A stretch of DNA of 16,751 bases from an uncultured Eubacteriales bacterium (GTDB taxonomy: Bacteria; Bacillota; Clostridia; Oscillospirales; CAG-272), in NCBI GenBank assembly GCA_900556615.1, contig USPP01000007.1, positions 1-16,751 on the forward strand, written 5' to 3'. Below, one piece after another: positions 7,350-13,012 of the stretch. How positions within the stretch are numbered: the first letter of the stretch is position 1; every line of letters begins with the position of its first letter. The notes beneath the pieces are model-generated. The model had not been told where the DNA came from. It saw nothing but the letters and a program-made list of their open reading frames with translations, and did no database searches. The translations under genes were made by a program, and so were the position numbers.

Positions 7350-7874
7350 TTATTTTAACTGTTGCTTTGAATTATATGGTGTGATGCTACAAAGTATAGG
7401 TAAATTCCATTTGCCACCATTGCAATATTCCGTAACAGCAGCTACCTTGTCGTAAAAGCAAACCAGCCAACCGCACCGTGTTCTGGGCGGAATAGGTGTT
7501 AACGGAAACATATGCCTTTTGATTGTGTCCTGTTCTACCTCTGTCAAATTGGAATATGCTGTTAGTGCATTTTCGAGCGCTCGCTTCGGATGGGTATAAC
7601 AATGTATCAACCCATTTATATGATTTCCATTGATTTTATCGTGTCTGTCATACAGAAAATAATCGTGAAGCAGCGCTCCTCGGAGTAGTTCCTTCAAGTT
7701 CACCTTGCTATTGTGTTTGCAGTAGTGCTGATAGCACAAATAAGCAACCCTTACGGAATGTTCATAGGTACTCCCGTGCAGATGATGTTTATATGTCTGC
7801 ATTTTGCGAAAATCGCTTGTATTTATGATCTCGTTTATTAAGTCATAGAAGGACGCCATAGTAATCTTTGACAT
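7350..7874 (-). CDS. HD-domain metal-dependent phosphohydrolase
   Basis: This 174-residue soluble protein has the HD pattern: His39 (STYEHSVRVAYL), then His70-Asp71 (RGALLHDYFLYD). A later His (IKRHMFPLTP) and Asp (CFYDKVAAVTEY) complete a typical HD metal site. Members of the superfamily cleave phosphate esters of nucleotides or related compounds; the substrate here is unknown. The ATG directly follows the TGA of the two-TM gene upstream with no gap and no strong ribosome binding site of its own, which suggests translational coupling. An internal ATG at residue 6 is an alternative start. The gene ends 4 bp from the remnant element at 7182-7345, but the HD core is intact, so truncation at the C-terminus, if any, is small. 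Confidence 0.85.
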   Translation of the reverse strand: MSKITMASFYDLINEIINTSDFRKMQTYKHHLHGSTYEHSVRVAYLCYQHYCKHNSKVNLKELLRGALLHDYFLYDRHDKINGNHINGLIHCYTHPKRALENALTAYSNLTEVEQDTIKRHMFPLTPIPPRTRCGWLVCFYDKVAAVTEYCNGGKWNLPILCSITPYNSKQQLK

Positions 7875-8243
7875 TCAGCGGTTGCCCATAATCTTATCGC
7901 TGAGCTTCATAATCTGCTCCGCATACTTCTTTCTGCGAGAACCGAGGATGCCCTTGTACATAGGATAATTGATCAGCGCCATCACCATACCGATAACACC
8001 GATCACAATACCGGGAATCATAGGCTTCGTTACGCCGATTATAGCACCGATGTCGGTCATAACAAGGCTCATGCCTGCGCCCATAATAATGGCGCTGATT
8101 GTTCCGAATATATAAGCGAAGACATTGGCTGGACGCTTTACCTTTGCATCTAACTCACGCAGGGCATCCAATTCGGTTGCCTGCTTTTCGGTGTACTGTG
8201 TACGGATCTTCTGTACAAGAAATTCCTGATCGTTTCTATTCAT
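7875..8243 (-). CDS. small two-TM membrane protein, paralogue of the protein at 8339
   Basis: A charged N-terminal helix (about 1-38, QYTEKQATELDALRELDAKV) is followed by two adjacent hydrophobic segments (FAYIFGTISAIIMGAGMSLV and PGIVIGVIGMVMALI), then a basic tail (SRRKKYAEQ). The 122-residue form starting MNRNDQEF is chosen because AAAGAGG lies 8 nt before it. An in-frame ATG 18 nt upstream is part of that ribosome-binding region. It matches the protein at 8339-8710 in layout and local sequence (R-x-x-Y near the N-terminus, EL..L..LD.KV, glycine-rich TMs, P.Y...L at the TM2 end). It has no recognised function. It is first in an operon with the HD protein, under the promoter at 8289-8340. 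Confidence 0.87.
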   Translation of the reverse strand: MNRNDQEFLVQKIRTQYTEKQATELDALRELDAKVKRPANVFAYIFGTISAIIMGAGMSLVMTDIGAIIGVTKPMIPGIVIGVIGMVMALINYPMYKGILGSRRKKYAEQIMKLSDKIMGNR

Positions 8244-8282
8244 AATGATTACCTCTTTCATATTGATTTTGTTTTATCTTAT

Positions 8283-8300
8283 GGCTGTATTCTAACAGCC
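8283..8300. repeat. 6-bp inverted repeat framing a -10 box
   Basis: GGCTGT (8283-8288) and ACAGCC (8295-8300) are perfect inverted repeats, and the 6 bases between them are exactly the TAGAAT -10 hexamer of the promoter at 8289. No T-run follows on the minus strand, so this is not an ordinary terminator for the gene at 8339. It may be an operator dyad or a hairpin in read-through RNA. Confidence 0.5.
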
Positions 8301-8340
8301 CCGTGTTTTTGAAATATTCGTGTTTTGTTTGCGTTTTGTT
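8289..8340 (-). promoter_or_regulatory. promoter with phased AACA half-sites upstream of the two-TM/HD operon
   Basis: An extended -10 (TGT then TAGAAT, hexamer 8289-8294) lacks a -35. Minus-strand half-sites AACAAAACGCA (from 8340) and AACAAAACACG (from 8329) are 11 bp apart, and AACACGGGGCT begins at 8307, with a degenerate AATA between at 8318. The spacing to the -10 is identical to the promoters at 7093 and 9015. The first box overlaps the stop codon of the gene at 8339. Confidence 0.62.
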
Positions 8341-8710
8341 AATTCCGATTGCCATTCTGAATCTCATCGGCAATCGCAAGGATTTGCGGTGTATATTTCT
8401 CTTTTACCTTTCGGGACACCTTGAGGTAAACCGGATAAGCAGGCAGCATTACAATTACTCCGATAATTCCAAGGATAACGGCAAAGATCATCCCGCCACC
8501 GATCACGTCAAGCCCCATACACATCGCAATGCCGAAGATAAGACATCCGATGATGCCAACGGCAAGGGACTCCGCAATTCCTGCGGACTGAACTTTATAA
8601 TCCAGCTTCTTCAGTTCACTGAATTTATCTACCTCCTGCGGCAGATACTTGTTTCTAATTTGTTCGACTTCCTTGTTCACGGGAGCCGAGTAGGTATATT
8701 GGAATGTCAT
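8339..8710 (-). CDS. small two-TM membrane protein, paralogue of the protein at 7875
   Basis: This 123-residue protein has a charged N-terminal helix (EVEQIRNKYLPQEVDKFSEL), two closely spaced TM segments (about 47-66 and 72-92) and a basic C-terminal helix (SRKVKEKYTPQ). The same order of parts occurs in the neighbour at 7875, so the two arose by duplication. GGGAGA lies about 10 nt before the ATG, 15 nt after the stop of the repeat protein at 8726, so the two are co-transcribed. The protein could oligomerise in the membrane, but no function is known to me. Confidence 0.87.
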   Translation of the reverse strand: MTFQYTYSAPVNKEVEQIRNKYLPQEVDKFSELKKLDYKVQSAGIAESLAVGIIGCLIFGIAMCMGLDVIGGGMIFAVILGIIGVIVMLPAYPVYLKVSRKVKEKYTPQILAIADEIQNGNRN

Positions 8711-8725
8711 TTGCGTTGTCTCCCT

Positions 8726-8962
8726 TCAATTTTCACTGTCACCGGAAGTTTCACCTCTGAGGCGTGCTTTTGCTTCTTCTACGGTTTCTCCCTCTTTTGC
8801 AAAGAGAACCTCAACAGCTTTGTCGGAAGCTTTCTTAAAGCCCTCGACAGCGCCGGTTTCAATTTTTTTGTAGCCTTCCACTACGCCGGTTTCGATCTTC
8901 TTGTAACCCTCAACTACGGTCTCTGCGATCTTTTCATTTACATCTGCAATTTTCTTAGCCAT
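8726..8962 (-). CDS. small 11-residue-repeat amphipathic protein (78 aa)
   Basis: The protein contains two identical copies of VVEGYKKIETG (residues 16-26 and 27-37), a third diverged copy AVEGFKKASDK (38-48), and a partial copy before them. Eleven-residue periodicity gives a continuous amphipathic helix, as in phasin-, apolipoprotein- or LEA-like proteins that coat membranes or lipid surfaces; this comparison is inference. A short acidic tail with EGETVEEAKARL follows. There is no signal peptide or TM. The repeats differ at the DNA level, so the duplication is old and kept by selection. AAGGAG is 9 nt before the ATG. It heads an operon with the two-TM protein at 8339 and has its own half-site promoter (9015-9066). 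Confidence 0.88.
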   Translation of the reverse strand: MAKKIADVNEKIAETVVEGYKKIETGVVEGYKKIETGAVEGFKKASDKAVEVLFAKEGETVEEAKARLRGETSGDSEN

Positions 8963-9014
8963 TTTATTTTTCTCCTTTTCTGGCTATGGTGCAATCTTTT
9001 GACTTTATGATTTC

Positions 9015-9066
9015 ATTTTACAGAGTGGATGTTTTTAAAATTTTTGAGAATTGTTTGAGTTTTGTT
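9015..9066 (-). promoter_or_regulatory. promoter with phased AACA half-sites upstream of the 11-residue-repeat protein gene
   Basis: The -10 is TAAAAT (9015-9020), preceded by CTG, without a -35. Minus-strand half-sites AACAAAACTCA (from 9066), AACAATTCTCA (from 9055) and AACATCCACTC (from 9033) occupy the same grid positions as at 8289 and 7093, and AAAA fills the intervening slot. The distance from first box to -10 end is 52 nt in all three. Confidence 0.6.
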
Positions 9067-9127
9067 AATTCGATTCCTTTGGTTAATTTCAAAATTATCT
9101 TTTGGTTTTTTGATTGTTTAGCAATTA

Positions 9128-9184
9128 CAAATAAAAGTAAAACAGGCAACAACACGGAGAGCCCTTCTCTATGTTGTTACCTGT
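9128..9184 (-). terminator. long intrinsic terminator upstream of the envelope-stress genes
   Basis: On the minus strand ACAGGTAACAACA pairs with TGTTGTTGCCTGT (one G-U pair), extended by a short inner GAGA/TCTC, followed by TTTTACTTTTATTTG. It isolates the O-acetyltransferase transcript (stop at 9410) from the promoter at 9015-9066. Confidence 0.8.
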
Positions 9185-9409
9185 TTGTGTAATCAAGCTG
9201 TTTGCTGCGATAAACTGTAAATTTTTAGTGAGTACTTTATAAATAGTCTATATGTTTCGGTTGATTCTTATATTTCATGTCCTGTAAACACATTTCCGTC
9301 TGGAAATCTGTCGGAACAAGAATATTTATCTAATATTTAAATTATTTAAACAAAAGCTTTCCTATCGATTGTGTTGCCCTAAACATGAGACAGTTTTGCG
9401 AACGGCAGA
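9185..9409. other. AT-rich intergenic stretch with no gene
   Basis: Between the O-acetyltransferase stop and the terminator at 9128-9184 I see no ORF with a ribosome binding site and no convincing promoter. The only local structures are a small TTTCC/GGAAA hairpin near 9294-9308 and an AT-only run near 9325-9350. Confidence 0.5.
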
Positions 9410-10030
9410 CTAATACGAACCTATATCATTCCAATTAATTTTCATGTCTTTAAAATAATAAATTCTATCACGTTCATCTATTTCACGAAGAATCCGGCAG
9501 GGATTCCCAACGGCAACTACATTGTCGGGAATATTTTTTGTTACGATACTACCCGCGCCAATAACAGCATTATTTCCAATTGTAATACCGGGAAGCACGA
9601 TTACGCCGGCTCCGAGCCAGCAATTTTTCCCTATATGAACGGGAGCATTATATTGATATGATTTTTCACGAAGCTCCGGCAGAATAGGATGACCTGCTAC
9701 GGCGACCGTAACATTCGGACCGAACATCGTATGATCGCCCACATAAATATCTGTATCGTCTACCAGAGTAAGATTAAAATTGGCATAAACATAGCTTCCG
9801 AAATGAACGTGATATCCTCCCCAATTTGCATGAAGCGGAGGTTCAATATAACACCCGTCACCGATTTCCGCGAACATCTCTTTTAACATTGCCTGACGTT
9901 TTTCCGTTTCTGTCGGACGAGTTAAATTGAACTCATACAAACGCTCGAGACATTGGACTTGTTGTTTTGTTATAGCGTCGTCATCGGGTAAATATAATTC
10001 ACCGGTGTGAAGACGTTCTTTCATATTCAT
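9410..10030 (-). CDS. maltose/galactoside-type O-acetyltransferase (left-handed beta-helix)
   Basis: This cytosolic enzyme of the Maa/LacA group transfers acetyl from acetyl-CoA to a sugar hydroxyl. An N-terminal mac-type helical region (ERLHTGELYLPDDDAI) is followed by hexapeptide repeats ending in IGNNAVIGAGSIVTKNIP and VAVGNPCRILREI. The catalytic His is in AGHPILPE (residue 114 of the chosen form); WLGAGVIVLPGITIG is the acetyl-CoA-binding helix part. I chose ATG 10028-10030 (MNMKERLH, 206 residues) because GGAG lies 6 nt upstream; an ATG four codons earlier overlaps that site. The sugar substrate cannot be told. It follows the SGNH hydrolase by 171 nt with no terminator between, so the two may be co-transcribed. 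Confidence 0.93.
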   Translation of the reverse strand: MNMKERLHTGELYLPDDDAITKQQVQCLERLYEFNLTRPTETEKRQAMLKEMFAEIGDGCYIEPPLHANWGGYHVHFGSYVYANFNLTLVDDTDIYVGDHTMFGPNVTVAVAGHPILPELREKSYQYNAPVHIGKNCWLGAGVIVLPGITIGNNAVIGAGSIVTKNIPDNVVAVGNPCRILREIDERDRIYYFKDMKINWNDIGSY

Positions 10031-10201
10031 TTTAATCTCCATTCCGCTGCCAAATCGGCGGCACCAACAATAATGAAATTCTCCTGTGTTTTTGAAGAAT
10101 ACAAAATGGGGAAAAGATTCCGTTTTTAAGGGAAATCGGGCGTGAAATATCTGTGTGTTCGCATAGGATGAATATATCCATCACGCGATTCATACCCTGA
10201 T

Positions 10202-10876
10202 TTAACTCTTTTTTTCATAGACTGTATGATTATAGTCAAAGTCACAATGACGAAGAAATTCTTTTGCAATTATAGTAGCTCCTATCTGATTGGGATGAAC
10301 CCGGTCCCAAGCAATAAATGCAGAATGACGGAATTTAAAATAATCGTTAAAGACTTTCTGAAGATCAACAAAGATAATGTCGTGACGCTTGGCAATAAGG
10401 CAGCATTTTTCACCGTAAAGGTCCATACGCGCTCTCATAACATCTTCGGAATTAGGTTCCATATAGTATGGTGTCAAAAGAAAAACACCCTTGCATTTTT
10501 CTTTTGCCGAGACAACCATTTTCTCAACATTATGTTCATATTCTTCCGGAGAAACCGCGAAATCCGGCATGGCTGGCGCATCAAATTGACGCCAGACATC
10601 ATTTATTCCTATACATATGCTTACCCACTGCGGATTCAGATTCATAACGTCTCTGTCCCATCTTGCAAGCAGGTCCCGTGAGGTGTTTCCGCTGATTCCG
10701 GAGTTGGTAATGCGAAGTACCGTTTCAGGGTACCATGTGCAAAGCATATTTTCGATGATTCTGACATATCCTCTGCCGACATTGTCAAATAATCCTTCTC
10801 CGATTGGATTGGCACTTCCCATATCTGTAACGGAATCTCCTGCGAATACAATTCTATCCATATTTTCAAAAATCAT
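10202..10876 (-). CDS. SGNH/GDSL-family hydrolase (esterase/acetylhydrolase type)
   Basis: This 224-residue protein has the SGNH blocks: GDS with Ser15 (FAGDSVTDMG), Gly60 (NSGISG), Asn92 (GIND) and the Asp191/His194 pair (WDRVHPN). No signal peptide is present, so it is probably cytosolic. Family members remove acetyl or acyl groups from sugars and other esters. Being next to a sugar O-acetyltransferase suggests opposing activities on acetylated carbohydrates, which is inference only. AGGAG lies 9 nt before the ATG. No clear promoter is visible in the 214 nt upstream. Confidence 0.92.
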   Translation of the reverse strand: MIFENMDRIVFAGDSVTDMGSANPIGEGLFDNVGRGYVRIIENMLCTWYPETVLRITNSGISGNTSRDLLARWDRDVMNLNPQWVSICIGINDVWRQFDAPAMPDFAVSPEEYEHNVEKMVVSAKEKCKGVFLLTPYYMEPNSEDVMRARMDLYGEKCCLIAKRHDIIFVDLQKVFNDYFKFRHSAFIAWDRVHPNQIGATIIAKEFLRHCDFDYNHTVYEKKS

Positions 10877-11090
10877 TCTTTTCTTCTCCTGACTTCTATT
10901 ACTGATTTATTTAAGGAGCACCGCTGGTTCACGGCTTATGCCTTGATGGCATTATTGGCTTGTTCATTTCCGTCACACTTCACAAATTTCGTTGGCAGAG
11001 GAGAGCTGCTCTTACCTCCTCAATTTGTATTCTTTAACGAAAAATATGACTTCGCATCTATTATGTGGTATTGCCTTAATGAATTTTGAA
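10877..11090. other. intergenic region between hisS and the SGNH hydrolase
   Basis: No terminator with a T-run follows hisS. A GAGGAG/CTCCTC hairpin lies near 10998-11021 and short GGC/GCC hairpins near 10930-10955. On the plus strand a frame of about 60 codons stays open (HRWFTAYALMALLA and onwards) but lacks a start with a ribosome binding site. It could be a decayed gene or a dispersed repeat. Confidence 0.35.
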
Positions 11091-12440
11091 CTACCCAATC
11101 AAGGTAGCCTGTTTCATTTTGATCACGGTATCGAGCACCAGCTTTGCCGCATTTTCTTTTGAGAGAGCTTGCTGTTCTCCGCTCTCCAGGTTTTTCAGAG
11201 CGACGGTATTGCCGGCGATTTCATCTTCTCCGAGAAAGGCAACATAAGGAATACGGAGTTTATCCGCATAGCCGATTTTTGCTTTGAACTTTCTTTTTTC
11301 ACTGTATAGCTGCGTTCTGATACCGTTTTCCCGGAAATAAGTCGCCAGACTTATCGCATGGCTGAGATTCTCCGTCATGGGTATTATCAAAACATCTGCC
11401 GGGGCTGAGGGGAATTTTCTGTTAAGCATGTTTTGATCGCCCAGAACAAAGAACAGGCGTGTCAGACCGATTGAAATTCCTACTCCGGGCAGTTTTCTGT
11501 CAGTATAATATTCCGCAAGGCTGTCATACCGTCCCCCCGAGCAAACGGAACCTACCTCGGGATGATCCAGCATCACGGTTTCATATACCGTCCCGGTATA
11601 ATAGTCAAGACCGCGCGCAATCGTAAGATCAACGGTAAAAAACTCGTCCGGAACACCGAAGTTTTCCATGCTGCATATTACCGCAGCAAGTTCTTCGGCT
11701 CCGAGATCAAAAGTTTCATTTTTTCCTTTATAAGCTTCAAGGGCGGCAAAAACAGAAGCTTTGTCTCCGTCAATTGAAATGAAGCTAATAATTTCCGCTG
11801 CAGCTTTCTTGCTGATACCGAGATCAGTGAGCAGTTCGGTAACTTTATCAGCACCGATTTTCTCAAGCTTGTCTATGGTACGCATGATATCTCCGGATTT
11901 GTCGGAAAGTCCAAGAATCTCAAAAAAGCCGTTTAATACTTTTCGATTATTGACGCGTATTTTAAAGCGCTTCAAACCAAGTCGTGTAAAGGCTCGGTAA
12001 ATAATAGAGGGAATCTCCGCTTCATTCATTATATCAAGCTTTTCATCCCCGATAATATCTATATCGGCTTGATAAAATTCCCTGAATCTGCCTCGCTGTG
12101 CGCGTTCCCCCCGATAAACCTTACCGATTTGGAAACGGCGAAACGGAAAGGAAAGCTCCGCACTGTGCTGTGCTACATATCTTGCAAGCGGCACGGTAAG
12201 GTCAAAGCGAAGCGACAAATCGGCGTCCCCTTTTGTAAAGCGGTATATTTGTTTCTCGGTTTCCCCTCCTCCTTTGGCGAGAAGTATTTCCGACGCCTCG
12301 ATAAGAGGTGTATCCAGCGGAGTAAAGCCATAAAGGGAGTAGGTATCCTCAAGTATTTTTATCATTTGCTGAAACAGTATTTGTTCTTCCGGAAGAAGCT
12401 CCATAAATCCGGAAAGGGTGCGCGGTTTTATTTTTTCCAT
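11091..12440 (-). CDS. hisS: histidyl-tRNA synthetase
   Basis: This cytosolic class II synthetase charges tRNA-His. The 449-residue protein has motif 2 (YRGERAQRGRFREFYQ, about 109-124), the histidine-specific block ARGLDYYTGTVYE (275-287), SGGRYD (301-306), and motif 3 (GVGISIGLTRLFFVL, 319-333). A complete C-terminal anticodon-binding domain begins near DVLIIPMTEN (349). The anticodon domain and intact HisA block distinguish it from HisZ. The N-terminus reads KPRTLSGFMELLPEE where many HisRS have KPRGTxDFLP, so it belongs to a divergent branch. No T-box is visible in the short leader. GAGAGG lies about 12 nt before the ATG, rather far. It is monocistronic or followed at a distance by the SGNH gene. 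Confidence 0.96.
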   Translation of the reverse strand: MEKIKPRTLSGFMELLPEEQILFQQMIKILEDTYSLYGFTPLDTPLIEASEILLAKGGGETEKQIYRFTKGDADLSLRFDLTVPLARYVAQHSAELSFPFRRFQIGKVYRGERAQRGRFREFYQADIDIIGDEKLDIMNEAEIPSIIYRAFTRLGLKRFKIRVNNRKVLNGFFEILGLSDKSGDIMRTIDKLEKIGADKVTELLTDLGISKKAAAEIISFISIDGDKASVFAALEAYKGKNETFDLGAEELAAVICSMENFGVPDEFFTVDLTIARGLDYYTGTVYETVMLDHPEVGSVCSGGRYDSLAEYYTDRKLPGVGISIGLTRLFFVLGDQNMLNRKFPSAPADVLIIPMTENLSHAISLATYFRENGIRTQLYSEKRKFKAKIGYADKLRIPYVAFLGEDEIAGNTVALKNLESGEQQALSKENAAKLVLDTVIKMKQATLIG

Positions 12441-12488
12441 TTATAAACGTATCCTCTCTGATAGAGTTGTTTGAGTAATGCAGAAATT

Positions 12489-12517
12489 AGTATACCACAG
12501 TGCGACAGATATGTCAA
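12489..12517 (-). promoter_or_regulatory. housekeeping sigma-A promoter of hisS
   Basis: On the minus strand TTGACA (12512-12517) and TATACT (12489-12494) are separated by 17 bp, close to consensus. The predicted start lies near 12482, giving a leader of about 40 nt, too short for a T-box riboswitch. Confidence 0.88.
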
Positions 12518-12586
12518 TCATCAGAAAATAATAAAAATCTTCTGAATCTAAAATATCTCCTTCCGTACTTGTATTTTTGCCAATTT

Positions 12587-12721
12587 AAAACTCCGTTTTA
12601 CATGGAGAGCCGTGCGACGGGGATACGCGCGCTTATCTTCGCTCCCTTTCGGCACGCGGACTCGCCTTGCTCACTTTAAGGTGTTTTTTGTAGGCAAAGC
12701 CGCTGAAAAAACGGATTTTTT
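12587..12721. repeat. 135-bp imperfect palindromic (MITE/REP-like) element
   Basis: The ends AAAACTCCGTTTTAC (12587-12601) and GAAAAAACGGATTTTTT (12705-12721) are imperfect inverted repeats. The GC-rich core contains GGAGAGCCGTGC facing GCACGCGGACTCGCC, and a right-arm hairpin GTTTTTT...GGCaaaGCC...AAAAAAC at 12683-12712. The base composition differs sharply from the flanks. An 11-bp direct repeat TACTTGTATTT occurs outside it on both sides (12566-12576 and 12748-12758), but not at equal distances. A dispersed non-coding repeat is the best guess. Confidence 0.45.
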
Positions 12722-12946
12722 ATATCGTTGACTTTTACAATCGGCTATACTTGTATTTCAAAATTGCATGTTTGCCGCATATCGTCAGGCTGGTTTTCCC
12801 TTTTCAATCCCCCGTATAATCTAATGCTCTTATCTTCGGAGGTACGGAGATCAAGCATATGGAAACGATTTACCAACCACAAAAAGACGAAGGAGTAAGA
12901 AGTGACACCTACCTAATCTGTCAGACGAGCTTGGTGAACAACAACG
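12722..12946. other. intergenic stretch with possible plus-strand promoter signals
   Basis: On the plus strand TTGACT (12728-12733) and TTGTAT (12751-12756) are 17 bp apart, and a second TATAAT occurs near 12813. GGAGG and GGAG then precede an ATG at 12859. The reading frame from that ATG runs through the terminator at 12947-12993, so I treat it as a possible short RNA rather than a gene. Confidence 0.3.
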
Positions 12947-12993
12947 AAAAACGAGTAATGCCAGGTCAAAAGACCGTGCATCACTCATTTTTT
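12947..12993. terminator. bidirectional intrinsic terminator after the leucine-rich lipoprotein gene
   Basis: GAGTAATGC (12953-12961) pairs with GCATCACTC (12978-12986), then a 2x2 internal loop, then GGTC/GACC around a 4-nt loop. On the minus strand it is followed by GTTTTT, 20 nt after the lipoprotein stop; on the plus strand by ATTTTTT. A mismatch on plus becomes a G-U pair on minus, so it should act best for the minus strand. Confidence 0.8.
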
Positions 12994-13012
12994 CTCAACA
13001 CATTTTTGGATA

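Noticed and set aside
8303..9010. A 235-codon plus-strand ORF
   Set aside because: It is antisense to the two small genes at 8339-8962 and to the promoter at 9015, is unusually Phe/Cys/Leu-rich, and has no ribosome binding site. The minus-strand genes have sites, repeats and coherent domains.
12600..12680. A short plus-strand frame MESRATGIRALIF... in the GC-rich element
   Set aside because: It is about 25 codons with no ribosome binding site and lies inside a palindromic repeat; the openness is a by-product of composition.
12441..12860. T-box riboswitch upstream of hisS
   Set aside because: A consensus promoter at 12489-12517 gives only a ~40-nt leader, and no T-box core sequence is present further upstream.
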